64,000 nucleotides of DNA from Tsuneonella sp. CC-YZS046. Its GTDB lineage: Bacteria; Pseudomonadota; Alphaproteobacteria; Sphingomonadales; Sphingomonadaceae. This document shows, piece after piece, positions 26,180 to 35,219 of this stretch. A program made the position numbers and the translations under genes. Location of the stretch: contig NZ_CP141590.1 of assembly GCF_035581365.1 (NCBI RefSeq), positions 868,001 to 932,000 on the forward strand, read 5' to 3'. Every line of letters begins with the position of its first letter. Positions within the stretch are counted from its first letter, which is position 1. A model generated the notes under the pieces. The model did no database searches. It worked only from the letters and a program-made list of their open reading frames with translations, and was not told where the DNA came from.

Positions 26180-28579
26180 ATGACGATGAACCTGCTTCCC
26201 TTGCTTCCCCTGCGCGATATCGTGGTTTTCCCCGGCATGGTCGTGCCGCTTTTCGTCGGGCGCGAGAAATCTGTGGCCGCGCTGGAAGAAGTGATGATGG
26301 GCGACAAGGATATTTTCCTGCTCGCCCAGCTCGATCCGTCCTGCAACGATCCGGGGCGCGACGATCTCTATGACATCGGCGTGGTCGCCCAGGTGCTTCA
26401 GCTTCTGAAGCTGCCCGACGGCACGGTGCGGGTTCTGGTCGAAGGCCACCACCGCGCGCAAATTCGCGATATGCGGTCGGAGCGTGACTTCGTGGTCGCG
26501 CAGATCGAAGTGCTCGATCCCGAGGTGTCGACCGGCCCCGAAGTGTCGGCGATGATGCGCAGCGTGCTCGACCAGTTCGGGGAATATTCCAAGTTGAACA
26601 AGAAGCTGCCCGAGGATCTGGCCTCGCAGCTCACGCAGATCGAGGATGCGGCGCGCCTTGCCGATACGATTGCCGCCCATCTCAATATCAAGGTTTCCGA
26701 GAAGCAGTCGCTGCTGACCGAGCCGGATGCGATGAAGCGGCTCGAAATGGTCTATTCCTTCATGGAGGGTGAGCTTTCCGTCCTGCAGGTGGAACGCAAG
26801 ATTCGCGGGCGCGTCAAGCGCCAGATGGAGAAGACCCAGCGCGAGTATTACCTCAACGAGCAGTTGAAGGCGATCCAGTCCGAACTGGGCGGCGGCGATG
26901 GCGAAGATGGCGATGAAATCTCCGAATTGCAGGAGAAGATCGAGACTCTCAAGCTCTCCAAGGAAGCCAGGGCCAAAGCCCAGGCCGAGCTGAAGAAGCT
27001 CAAGTCGATGCAGCCGATGAGCGCGGAAGCCACGGTGGTGCGCAATTATCTCGATGTTCTGCTGGGCCTGCCCTGGGGCAAGAAGTCCAAGCTCAAGAAG
27101 GACATCTCGAAAGCGCAGGAAGTGCTCGATGCCGATCACTATGCGCTGGACAAGGTCAAGGACCGGATCGTCGAATATCTGGCGGTTCAGGCGCGCACCA
27201 ACAAGCTCAAGGGGCCGATCCTGTGCCTCGTCGGCCCGCCGGGCGTGGGCAAGACCAGCCTCGGCATGTCGATCGCCAAGGCCACCGGCCGCGAATTTGT
27301 GCGGCAGTCGCTGGGCGGCGTGCGGGACGAGGCCGAAATCCGCGGGCACCGGCGCACCTATATCGGCTCGCTGCCGGGCAAGATCGTGACCAACCTCAAG
27401 AAGGCGGGCGCGTCCAACCCGTTGTTCCTGCTCGATGAAATCGACAAGCTCGGCCAGGATTTCCGGGGCGATCCGGCTTCGGCCCTGCTGGAGGTGCTCG
27501 ATCCGGAACAGAATGCGAAATTCCAGGACCATTATCTGGAACTGGATATAGACCTTTCCGACGTGATGTTCGTCTGCACGGCGAACAGCCTCAACCTGCC
27601 GCAGCCCCTGCTGGACCGCATGGAGATCATCCGGCTGGAGGGCTATACGGAAGACGAGAAGGTCGAGATCGCGCAACGCCACCTGATCCGCAAGCAGATC
27701 GATGCGCATGGCCTCAAGGAAGGCGAGTTCGAGCTGACCGAACCCGGCCTGCGCGACCTGATCCGCTATTACACGCGCGAGGCGGGCGTTCGCACGCTGG
27801 AACGCGAAATCGCACGCCTGGCCCGCAAGGTCCTGCGCGCGATCCTCGAGAACAAGGTGAAGTCCGTCACCATCACGCCGGAGAATCTCGGCGATTATGC
27901 CGGGGTGCGCAAGTTCCGCCACGGCGTGTCCGACGAAGAGGCGCAGGTGGGCGCCGTAACGGGTCTGGCCTGGACGGAAGTGGGCGGCGAATTGCTGACC
28001 ATCGAAAGCGTCACCGTGCCTGGCAAGGGCGAGATCAGGACGACCGGCAAGCTTGGCGAGGTGATGAATGAATCGGTCCAGGCCGCTTTCAGCTTCGTAA
28101 AGGCCCGCGCCCCGCATTACGGCATCAATCCCTCGCTGATCCAGCGCAAGAACATCCACATCCACCTGCCGGAAGGCGCGGTGCCGAAGGATGGCCCGAG
28201 CGCGGGCATAGGAATGGTCACTTCGATCGTTTCCACGCTCAGCGGGGTGCCTGTGCGCCCGGACGTGGCGATGACCGGGGAAGTGACCTTGCGCGGCCGG
28301 GTCCTGCCGATCGGCGGGTTGAAGGAAAAGCTGCTCGCCGCCCTGCGCGGCGGCATCAAGATCGTTCTGATTCCCGAAGAGAACCGCAAGGATCTCGCCG
28401 AGATTCCGGAAAACGTGAAGCAAGGGCTGGAGATCATTCCGGTATCTCATGTCGATGAGGTGCTGGCCCATGCGCTCACCGCCGTTCCGGAACCGATCGA
28501 ATGGACCGAAGCGGATGATCTGGCGAGCCAGCCCAATGCCGCGTCGGGATTAGGGGCTGTGCCGCCCACAGCCCATTGA
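26180..28579 (+). CDS. lon: ATP-dependent protease Lon
   Basis: A 799-aa cytoplasmic AAA+ protease. The N-terminal substrate domain begins LLPLLPLRDIVVFPGM; a coiled coil follows (KTQREYYLNEQLKAIQ); Walker A is GPPGVGKTS; Walker B LFLLDEIDK; the protease domain has the Ser-Lys dyad at S674 (KDGPSAGIGM) and K717 (GGLKEKLLAA). It degrades misfolded and regulatory proteins. The ATG at 26180 (MTMNLLPLLPL) matches the usual N-terminus; in-frame starts back to 26129 do not. HU, a classic Lon neighbour, follows. Confidence 0.97.
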   Translation: MTMNLLPLLPLRDIVVFPGMVVPLFVGREKSVAALEEVMMGDKDIFLLAQLDPSCNDPGRDDLYDIGVVAQVLQLLKLPDGTVRVLVEGHHRAQIRDMRSERDFVVAQIEVLDPEVSTGPEVSAMMRSVLDQFGEYSKLNKKLPEDLASQLTQIEDAARLADTIAAHLNIKVSEKQSLLTEPDAMKRLEMVYSFMEGELSVLQVERKIRGRVKRQMEKTQREYYLNEQLKAIQSELGGGDGEDGDEISELQEKIETLKLSKEARAKAQAELKKLKSMQPMSAEATVVRNYLDVLLGLPWGKKSKLKKDISKAQEVLDADHYALDKVKDRIVEYLAVQARTNKLKGPILCLVGPPGVGKTSLGMSIAKATGREFVRQSLGGVRDEAEIRGHRRTYIGSLPGKIVTNLKKAGASNPLFLLDEIDKLGQDFRGDPASALLEVLDPEQNAKFQDHYLELDIDLSDVMFVCTANSLNLPQPLLDRMEIIRLEGYTEDEKVEIAQRHLIRKQIDAHGLKEGEFELTEPGLRDLIRYYTREAGVRTLEREIARLARKVLRAILENKVKSVTITPENLGDYAGVRKFRHGVSDEEAQVGAVTGLAWTEVGGELLTIESVTVPGKGEIRTTGKLGEVMNESVQAAFSFVKARAPHYGINPSLIQRKNIHIHLPEGAVPKDGPSAGIGMVTSIVSTLSGVPVRPDVAMTGEVTLRGRVLPIGGLKEKLLAALRGGIKIVLIPEENRKDLAEIPENVKQGLEIIPVSHVDEVLAHALTAVPEPIEWTEADDLASQPNAASGLGAVPPTAH

Positions 28580-28713
28580 TTCGTATTGCGGTGCAGCGAA
28601 TCGGCGGCCGGTGACAAGCGCATGGCCGCCTGCCGGTCTGGCGAGTCGGGGGTTTCAGCACTCGACTCGTCGAAAACCGTGTTCAAATATGGGAAAACCG
28701 CACTTTTGCGCGC

Positions 28714-28751
28714 GTTTTGCCTTTGACACGCAGGGCAAAACCGTTTCAATT
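28714..28751 (+). promoter_or_regulatory. Candidate HU promoter with flanking inverted repeat
   Basis: TTGACA at 28723-28728 is a consensus -35; a weak -10 (TTCAAT, 28745-28750) lies 16 nt downstream, about 65 nt before the HU start. GTTTTGCC (28714-28721) and GGCAAAAC (28734-28741) form a perfect 8-bp inverted repeat bracketing the -35, which could be an operator. Both calls are pattern-based. Confidence 0.4.
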
Positions 28752-28816
28752 CGCGCGCCGTCGGAAAGGCAATCCGCGACCACGGTTTTTTCAACCTAGA
28801 GGGGGTTCACTCAACC

Positions 28817-29089
28817 ATGAACAAAAATGATCTGATCAGCGCCGTCGCCGATTCGAGCGGCCTTACCCGCAGCGATGCGACCAAGGCTGTCGAGAGCGTG
28901 TTCGACTCCATCGGCAAGGCGCTGGCTAAGGGAGATGAAGTCCGTCTTGTTGGGTTTGGCACTTTTTCTGTGGCCAAGCGTAAGGCGTCGACTGGCCGTA
29001 ACCCGCGTACGGGCGAGCCGATGACCATCAAGGCATCGAACCAGCCCAAGTTCAAGGCCGGCAAGGGCCTGAAGGACGCGGTCAACTAA
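28817..29089 (+). CDS. hupB: DNA-binding protein HU
   Basis: A 90-aa histone-like protein. MNKNDLISAVADSSGLTR starts the dimerisation helices, GFGTFSVAKRKASTGRNPRTGE is the saddle plus DNA-binding arm with the arm-tip proline inside RNPRTGE, and GKGLKDAVN ends the protein. HU dimers bend and compact DNA. GAGGGGG lies about 11 nt upstream of the ATG. It sits directly downstream of lon and is followed by its own strong intrinsic terminator. Confidence 0.97.
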   Translation: MNKNDLISAVADSSGLTRSDATKAVESVFDSIGKALAKGDEVRLVGFGTFSVAKRKASTGRNPRTGEPMTIKASNQPKFKAGKGLKDAVN

Positions 29090-29233
29090 GGCTTTTCCAA
29101 ATGATCGGGGCCAAATCCGCCCCGTCCGATCTGTCGGCCTGAACGGCAGGCAGATGTATGGAGACGACTGACACGGAGTGGCCACTCAAGCTGGCAGCAA
29201 TGCCGGTCATTCCGGTTCCGGTCGATTATCGAA

Positions 29234-29275
29234 AAACACCGCGTCAGCCTTCCGGCCGGCGCGGTGTTTGTTTTT
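29234..29275 (+). terminator. Intrinsic terminator downstream of HU
   Basis: A perfect 10-bp stem, AAACACCGCG (29234-29243) with CGCGGTGTTT (29260-29269), a 16-nt loop containing CCGGCCGG, and a GTTTTT run to 29275. It lies 145 nt past the HU stop, leaving an unusually long 3' UTR, and just before the 3' end of the convergent lipoprotein gene. Confidence 0.85.
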
Positions 29276-29293
29276 GGGCGCCGCTCCCGCGTT

Positions 29294-30155
29294 TCAGCGC
29301 TGGAGCTGGATAAGCGCCATGGGGGCGGCGGGCGTGTTGCCCATCGGTGAGCCGCCGATCGTCCAGCGCAGCTGCTTGCCGGTGGTGGCGGGCTGCGGAC
29401 CCTCATCGGTATTGTTGGCCAGGATCGCCCCATCGGTCGTCAGGGTGAACGTGCCCGAGGTTTCCGGCAGATTCGGTTTCGAACTCATCCCCGCCGAGGC
29501 CAGAGGCATTGCCCAGCATCATCATCCGCATCGGATCGGCCGGATTGGCGGCGAAAGCCGGCGCATCGAGCCTGACCGCACCATCCTTGCGCAGCGACAG
29601 CTGCACGAACGGGTTGGCCATCGGGAAGCGCTCGATGGTGGGAAACGCGAAGTCATGGGTCAGCTTGCCGGTCACTGAAAAGTCGACATCGAACAGCCCG
29701 TTGCCCTTGTAGTCGACGCGCTTCCAGCCTTCCTGCCGCCGCAAGCGCTCCACCAGCTGGTCGGCGGCCTTCGGGTCGGACGGATCGATGCCGCCCAGCA
29801 AGGCGCGCATCTGTTCGGCATCGCGCTTGCGTTGCTCGGCGCGTTCCTGCCGGCCTTCTTCCCACAGCTTCTTCTGTTCGGCGATTTCGGCTCGGGTGCA
29901 GTCGCGTTCTTCCCCGCTTTCCTCGTCGATGCAGGGGTCCTGCTCGAACTCCTCCTCGGCGGCGTCCTCGGCCAGCTTGCTGAGCGCCAGCATGTGGATC
30001 TCGCCCGTATAAGAGAAGGTGAACTGGCCATCCTTCCGAATATCCAGGCCCGAAACGAAGCGGCCCGGCGCAAGGAAACATGCGCCCAGCAACGCGGTGG
30101 CCAGCACGGCGAAGAGGATCGTGGCGATACGCGGTCCGGTCTTGTTCTCTTGCAT
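29294..30155 (-). pseudogene. Sphingomonad lipoprotein with apparent one-base frameshift
   Basis: The N-terminal frame begins MQENKTGPRIATILFAVLATA with a lipobox LLGAC (Cys near residue 26), so the product would be a lipoprotein. It has GRFVSGLDIRKDGQFTFSYTGEI, a charged helix and FAFPTIERFPMANPFVQLS. After about GDEFETE the family ending (SGTFTLTTDGAILANNTDEGP ... AAPMALIQLQR) continues in another frame, from about 29500 to the stop at 29294. One missing base near 29465-29505 would explain this. AAGGAG 6 nt before the ATG is a strong ribosome site. It follows the rRNA methyltransferase gene by 17 nt. Function unknown; lesion or sequencing error cannot be separated here. Confidence 0.75.
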
Positions 30156-30172
30156 AAAAACTCCTTCGGAAC

Positions 30173-30967
30173 TCATCCGTGACGGGTTGCCGCCGCATAG
30201 AGAGCGATCGCCGCGGCGTTGGAGACATTGAGGCTTTCCATCGATTCGCTGATCGGCAGGCGGGCCAGCGCGTCGCAATGGGTTGCGATGTTCTGGCGCA
30301 TTCCTTCGCCTTCTGCGCCCAGGACCAATGCCACGGCGCCGGAAGGCAGCGCCTGCGCCAGCGTGGTTTCGGCTTCGCCGGCAAGGCCGATGCGCCAGTA
30401 TCCGGCCTCCGCGATATCTTCGAGCGCCCGGGCCAGATTCACCACCCGGACCCAGGGCACGACCTCGAGCGCCCCGGACGCCGATTTGGCCACGACGCCG
30501 GATTCGGGCGGCGAGTGCCGATCCTGGGTGACGAGCGCGCAGGCATTGAAAGCCGCCGCCGAACGCAGGATCGCGCCGACATTGTGCGGATCGGTGACCT
30601 GATCCAGGACAATCACCGGACGCGCGGGATCGCCTGCCAGCACATCTTCGAGGAAAAGCCCGTCGAGCGGTTCGCATTCCAGCACCAGCCCCTGATGGGG
30701 CGAATCCTTGGTGACGAGCCGGGCGAGGTCAGGCGTGTCGGCGTATTCCACCGGAAAATCTTCCGGCAATTCGCCATCGAGCCGTTCGATAGCCTCCCGG
30801 GTCGCCCATAGCTTGCGATGGACGCGGTCGGGGTTCTTCAGCGCCGCTTCCACGGCGTGATGCCCCCATAGCCGGACCATGCCCTTGCTGGCGCGTCCAC
30901 TGCCGCGCCCGCCCTGCATCCGCCCGGCGCGTCCGCGTAATGCACGTTCCTTGCGCCCCTTGCTCAT
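30173..30967 (-). CDS. rlmB: TrmH/RlmB-type SPOUT RNA 2'-O-methyltransferase
   Basis: A 264-aa SpoU-class methyltransferase. A basic N-terminus (KGRKERALRGRAGR) is followed by a substrate-binding domain starting LWGHHAVEAALKNP and the SPOUT knot domain with VILDQVTDPHNVGAILRSA, LVLGAEGEGM and LPISESMESLNVSNAAAIAL, the three SpoU motifs. RlmB methylates 23S rRNA G2251; relatives modify tRNA, so the substrate is probable rather than certain. The start at 30967 has GGGAGC 6 nt upstream; longer starts lack family sequence. Confidence 0.88.
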   Translation of the reverse strand: MSKGRKERALRGRAGRMQGGRGSGRASKGMVRLWGHHAVEAALKNPDRVHRKLWATREAIERLDGELPEDFPVEYADTPDLARLVTKDSPHQGLVLECEPLDGLFLEDVLAGDPARPVIVLDQVTDPHNVGAILRSAAAFNACALVTQDRHSPPESGVVAKSASGALEVVPWVRVVNLARALEDIAEAGYWRIGLAGEAETTLAQALPSGAVALVLGAEGEGMRQNIATHCDALARLPISESMESLNVSNAAAIALYAAATRHG

Positions 30968-31114
30968 GAATGCTCCCTGTTGCGAATGTTCCGTCTCCTG
31001 CCAGCCCCCCCATTGACAGGCAAGCATCGGTTCGTCATGGACGCCCGCACTCGGCCGGACGGAGCTTCTTTCTGGGAAGCAATTCGCGGGGCGACCCGCA
31101 ACCGGCAATGGTGT

Positions 31115-31200
31115 GGACAGGTGGCCGAGTGGTTAAAGGCAGCAGACTGTAAATCTGCCCGCGTGAGCGTACGCTGGTTCGAATCCAGCCCTGTCCACCA
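31115..31200 (+). tRNA. tRNA-Tyr (GTA)
   Basis: An 86-nt class II tRNA with a long variable arm (CCCGCGTGAGCGTACGC region), acceptor GGACAGG/CCTGTCC, anticodon arm GCAGA-CTGTAAA-TCTGC giving anticodon GTA, T-loop TTCGAAT, and encoded ACCA. It lies just upstream of the F420 operon. Confidence 0.96.
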
Positions 31201-31433
31201 CCAGCCTTACCCGATAAAGCCAGATACGTTTGTTTGACCTATTGGACAGGATAGGCGTAGGAACCGCTCCGGACTTGCGGAATGGTTGCTATCCGGCTGT
31301 TTGCCTGCAATCACCCTGCCATTCCTGAGAGTGGATGATTCCGGACTGACTGGAAGAGGATAGTACGATCATTAGCGAGGAGAATGATGCGCGGGAGATT
31401 CTTGCGGCGCTAGACCGGCTTTCCTTCGAGGAA

Positions 31434-33773
31434 TTGCTGGATTCGGCCGCTGCCTTGCGCGATCGGGGGCATGGCTGGGTCCAGAGCTGGTCCCCCAAGG
31501 TGTTCATTCCTCTTACCCAGCTTTGCCGCAATCTCTGCCATTACTGCACCTTTTCGCAGCCGCCCAGGAAAGGGGAGGCCGCCTATCTCACGCGCGAGCA
31601 GGTGCTCGACATCGCCCGCGCCGGCAAGGCGGCGGGATGCACCGAGGCCCTGTTCACTCTTGGCGACAAGCCGGAATTGCGCTTTACCGCCGCGCGGGAG
31701 GAACTGGCCCGGTTGGGGCATGAGACGACGCTATCCTATCTTGCGGAAATGTGCGCTGCCGTCAGGGACGAGACGGGCATGATTCCGCATGTCAATGCGG
31801 GGGTGATGGATCGCGAGGAAATGGCGATGTTGCGCCCTGTTTCCGCCTCGCAGGGGCTGATGCTGGAATCCGTATCGGATCGCCTTTGCCAGAAGGGCGG
31901 GGCGCATTACCGCTCGCCCGACAAGGAGCCGGCCGCGCGCCTGGAAACGATCCGGCTGGCGGGCGAGCTTGCCATTCCTTTCACCACCGGCATCCTGATC
32001 GGCATCGGGGAAACCCGGCTCGAGCGGATCGAGGCGCTCGTCGCCATCCGCGGCCTGCATTCGCGCTACGGCCATATCCAGGAAGTCATCATCCAGAACT
32101 TCCGGGCCAAGCAGCGCACCGTCATGGCCGATGCGCCAGAGCCGGACATGGAGGAACTGCTCTGGACCATTGCCGCTGCCAGGCTGATCCTGGGGACGGA
32201 GATGAACATCCAGGCTCCGCCCAACCTGTCCGCCGCCGATTTTCCGAGGCTGCTTTCGGCCGGGATCAACGACTGGGGCGGGATTTCGCCGGTCACTCCG
32301 GATCACGTCAATCCGGAAGCCCCCTGGCCGGAAGTGGAACGGCTGCGGGCGGCTACGGAAGCGGAAGGGCGCATTCTCGTCGCGCGCTTGCCGGTCTACC
32401 CCTCCTATCTGGCCGAGGCCTCGCGCTGGGTGGATTCTTCCATCGAGCCTCTGCTCTCCGCGGCCGCGGATGGTTCCGGCTTTGGCAGGGAAGATCTGTG
32501 GTCGCCCGGCACAACGCGCCAGCCCAGCCTGCCCCGGCGATCATCCCTGGGCGTGGATTCGCGAATTCGCGAGATCACCGCCAAGGCCGGCGACGGCGCC
32601 GATCTTTCGGAAGAAGAGATCGCGCTGTTGTTCGCCGCGCGCGATGCCGACTTCCATCATATCTGCGAAGCGGCGGACACGCTGCGCCAGCGTGTGATGG
32701 GCGACACCGTGACCTATGTGGTCAACCGCAACATCAACTACACCAATATCTGCGCCTACAAGTGCGGCTTCTGCGCCTTTTCGAAGGGCAGCATGGACGA
32801 GGCGCTGCGCGGCCGGCCCTACGATCTCGATCTGGAAGAGGTGGTGCGGCGCACGCGCGAGGCGTGGGACCGGGGCGCGACCGAAGTCTGCATGCAGGGC
32901 GGCATTCACCCGCATTATACCGGGGAAACCTATCTCGGGCTGGTGCGCGCGGTTCGCGCGGCTGTTCCCGAGATGCATATCCATGCCTTTTCCCCGCTCG
33001 AAGTGGCCCAGGGCGCGGCAACGCTGGGGCTTGGGCTGGAAGATTATCTGCGCAAGCTGCGTTCCGCCGGGCTGGATACGCTGCCCGGCACGGCGGCGGA
33101 AATCCTGGATGACGAGGCGCGGGCCATACTCTGCGCCGACAAGCTGGATACCGGCGAATGGCTGGAAGTGGTGGAAGCCGCGCATCGCGTGGGTTTCCGC
33201 ACCACCGCGACGATCATGTTCGGCCATGTCGACAATTACCGGCAATGGGCGCGTCATCTGCTGCATATTCGCTGCCTGCAGGCGCGAACGGGCGGTTTCA
33301 CGGAGTTCGTTCCGCTCCCCTTCGTGCATATGGAAGCGCCCATCGCGCTTCGGGGCAAGTCGCGCCGGGGGCCGACCTTCCGGGAAGCGGTGCTGATGCA
33401 TGCCGTGGCCCGGCTGGCGCTGCATCCCCATATCAATTCGATCCAGACAAGCTGGGTCAAGCTGGGTGCGGCCGGGGTTTCGGCCTGCCTGAATGCCGGG
33501 GCCAACGACATGGGCGGCACGCTCATGAATGAGAGCATTTCGCGCGCGGCGGGCACCAGCCATGGGCAGGAAATGCCGCCCGCCGCGATGCAGGAGATCA
33601 TCCGGTCGCTGGGCAGGGAGCCACGGCAGCGGACGACACTTTACGGCGTGGTGGACGAGGCCATCGTGCAAAGGGGGATGGAAGCCGCGCCGCTAGAGCC
33701 GGTCGTGCAAACGCCTCCGCGCAAGAAATCGAGCAAGAAAAAAGAGTTGGAAAGCCTTTCTTATGGGAAATGA
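31434..33773 (+). CDS. fbiC: 7,8-didemethyl-8-hydroxy-5-deazariboflavin (FO) synthase, fused CofG-CofH
   Basis: A fused enzyme of at least 779 aa with two radical-SAM domains. The first CxxxCxxC cluster is C31/C35/C38 (CRNLCHYC, CofG half) and the second C440/C444/C447 (CAYKCGFC, CofH half). Together they build the FO chromophore of coenzyme F420 from tyrosine and a ribityl-uracil. The first canonical start is a TTG at 31434, but the frame is open back to 31350 and the codons for AREILAALDRLSFEELL look like genuine CofG sequence. The well-spaced Shine-Dalgarno AGAGGA (31355-31360) precedes an ATC at 31368. The start is therefore unresolved. The next gene overlaps its end by 11 nt. Confidence 0.93.
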   Translation: MLDSAAALRDRGHGWVQSWSPKVFIPLTQLCRNLCHYCTFSQPPRKGEAAYLTREQVLDIARAGKAAGCTEALFTLGDKPELRFTAAREELARLGHETTLSYLAEMCAAVRDETGMIPHVNAGVMDREEMAMLRPVSASQGLMLESVSDRLCQKGGAHYRSPDKEPAARLETIRLAGELAIPFTTGILIGIGETRLERIEALVAIRGLHSRYGHIQEVIIQNFRAKQRTVMADAPEPDMEELLWTIAAARLILGTEMNIQAPPNLSAADFPRLLSAGINDWGGISPVTPDHVNPEAPWPEVERLRAATEAEGRILVARLPVYPSYLAEASRWVDSSIEPLLSAAADGSGFGREDLWSPGTTRQPSLPRRSSLGVDSRIREITAKAGDGADLSEEEIALLFAARDADFHHICEAADTLRQRVMGDTVTYVVNRNINYTNICAYKCGFCAFSKGSMDEALRGRPYDLDLEEVVRRTREAWDRGATEVCMQGGIHPHYTGETYLGLVRAVRAAVPEMHIHAFSPLEVAQGAATLGLGLEDYLRKLRSAGLDTLPGTAAEILDDEARAILCADKLDTGEWLEVVEAAHRVGFRTTATIMFGHVDNYRQWARHLLHIRCLQARTGGFTEFVPLPFVHMEAPIALRGKSRRGPTFREAVLMHAVARLALHPHINSIQTSWVKLGAAGVSACLNAGANDMGGTLMNESISRAAGTSHGQEMPPAAMQEIIRSLGREPRQRTTLYGVVDEAIVQRGMEAAPLEPVVQTPPRKKSSKKKELESLSYGK

Positions 33774-34443
33774 CAAGTCTGTTACCATCGCCGTATTGGG
33801 GGGAACCGGCAATGAAGGCGGTGGCCTTGCCCTGCGCTGGGCGCATCGCGGCTATCCGGTGATCGTCGGCAGCCGTTCCGCCGAACGCGCGCAGGAGGCG
33901 GCGAACGGCATGAACGCCACTCTCGGCCGCGAAGCCCTGCGCGGCCTGGATAATGTCGCGGCGGCGAGCGAGGCGGACATTGTCGTGCTGGCGGTTCCCT
34001 ATGCCGCGCAGCGCTCGACGGTGGAGGAGGTGAAGGAAAAGCTGGCGGGCAAGATCCTGGTCGATGTCACCGTGCCGCTGGTTCCGCCCAAGGTCAGCCG
34101 GGTGCAATTGCCGGAAGGCGGTTCCGCCGTGGAAGCGATCCAGAAGCTGCTGGGCGATGGCGTGCGCGTGGTATCCGCGTTCCAGAATATTTCGGCCCAT
34201 CACCTCACGCATCTGGATGAAGAGATCGAATGCGACGTGCTGGTGTGCGCCGACGACAGCGAAGCGGCTGAGCAGGTGGTAGGCCTGACCCGCGCAATCG
34301 GCTTGTGCGCCTGGAATGCCGGGCCGCTCTGCAACTCGGTGGTCGCCGAAGGCCTGACCTCCATCCTGATCGGCCTCAACCGGCGCTACAAGGTGCCGGG
34401 CACCGGCATTCGCATCACGGGTATCCCGACCGGGCAGGAATGA
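33763..34443 (+). CDS. npdG: F420H2:NADP oxidoreductase (NADPH-dependent F420 reductase)
   Basis: A 226-aa Rossmann protein. TIAVLGGTGNEGGGLALRW is the NADP-binding start typical of Fno/NpdG, followed by VIVGSRSAERA, IVVLAVPYAAQ, VTVPLVPPKV, SAFQNISAHHL and the CNSVVAEGLTSILIGLNRRY end of the family. It transfers hydride between NADPH and coenzyme F420, linking the cofactor to central metabolism. The start overlaps the FO synthase by 11 nt; the stop overlaps cofE by ATGA. Its place inside the biosynthetic operon supports the F420 assignment over other NADP reductases. Confidence 0.9.
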   Translation: MGNDKSVTIAVLGGTGNEGGGLALRWAHRGYPVIVGSRSAERAQEAANGMNATLGREALRGLDNVAAASEADIVVLAVPYAAQRSTVEEVKEKLAGKILVDVTVPLVPPKVSRVQLPEGGSAVEAIQKLLGDGVRVVSAFQNISAHHLTHLDEEIECDVLVCADDSEAAEQVVGLTRAIGLCAWNAGPLCNSVVAEGLTSILIGLNRRYKVPGTGIRITGIPTGQE

Positions 34444-35219
34444 CCTCTACAACCTCTGTCACCCTGGTGGCGCCTCGTGACTTTCCGATGGTCGGAGAGG
34501 GCGACGACCTGCCGGGACTCATCCTCGATTGCCTGGCCAGGGCGGACATTGCGCTGGAAAGCGGCGATGTCGTGGTGCTGGCGCAGAAGATCGTGTCGAA
34601 GGCGGAAGGCCGCGCCGTTGCGCTGTCTTTCGTCACGCCTTCGCCGCGCGCGATCGAGCTGGCCGGCCAGTGCGCGAAGGACCCCCGCCTGGTCGAACTG
34701 ATCCTGTCCGAAGCGGACGAGGTGATGCGGGTGCGGCCAGGGGTCATCATCGTCCGGCACCGGCTCGGGCTGGTGCTGGCCAATGCCGGCATCGACCGCT
34801 CCAACGTCGCTTCGGCGGATGGGGATGGCGATGATCGCGTTCTTCTCCTGCCGGTCGATCCCGATGCGAGCTGCCGCGCGATCCGGGCCGAACTTTTCGC
34901 GCGGAGCGGGGCGGATGTCGCGGTGCTCATCATCGACAGCCTGGGCCGTGCCTGGCGCAATGGCACGGTCGGGACCGCCATCGGCGTCAGCGGCATTCCA
35001 GCGGTGGCCGATCTGCGCGGCAATCCCGATCTGTTCGGCCGTCCGCTTGAAACCACCGAGATCGGGCTGGGTGACGAGATCGCCGCCGCAGCGTCCCTGC
35101 TGATGGGGCAGGCGGACGAAGGCCGTCCGCTGGTGCTCTTGCGGGGCGGCGGCCTTGCCGTAGCAGAAGGGAAGGCCACGGATCTGGTGCGGCCCCGCGC
35201 GCTGGACCTGTTCCCATGA
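34440..35219 (+). CDS. cofE: Coenzyme F420-0:L-glutamate ligase
   Basis: A 259-aa CofE-family protein. The family opening (MVGEGDDLPGLILDCLARAD, LESGDVVVLAQKIVSKAEGR) and the core VRPGVIIVRHRLGLVLANAGIDRSNV are clear, as are IIDSLGRAWRNGTVGTAIGVSG and the closing GLAVAEGKATDLVRPR. It adds gamma-linked glutamates to F420-0 using GTP. Unlike mycobacterial FbiB there is no fused C-terminal reductase domain. It overlaps its neighbours by 4 nt on both sides. Confidence 0.93.
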   Translation: MTSTTSVTLVAPRDFPMVGEGDDLPGLILDCLARADIALESGDVVVLAQKIVSKAEGRAVALSFVTPSPRAIELAGQCAKDPRLVELILSEADEVMRVRPGVIIVRHRLGLVLANAGIDRSNVASADGDGDDRVLLLPVDPDASCRAIRAELFARSGADVAVLIIDSLGRAWRNGTVGTAIGVSGIPAVADLRGNPDLFGRPLETTEIGLGDEIAAAASLLMGQADEGRPLVLLRGGGLAVAEGKATDLVRPRALDLFP

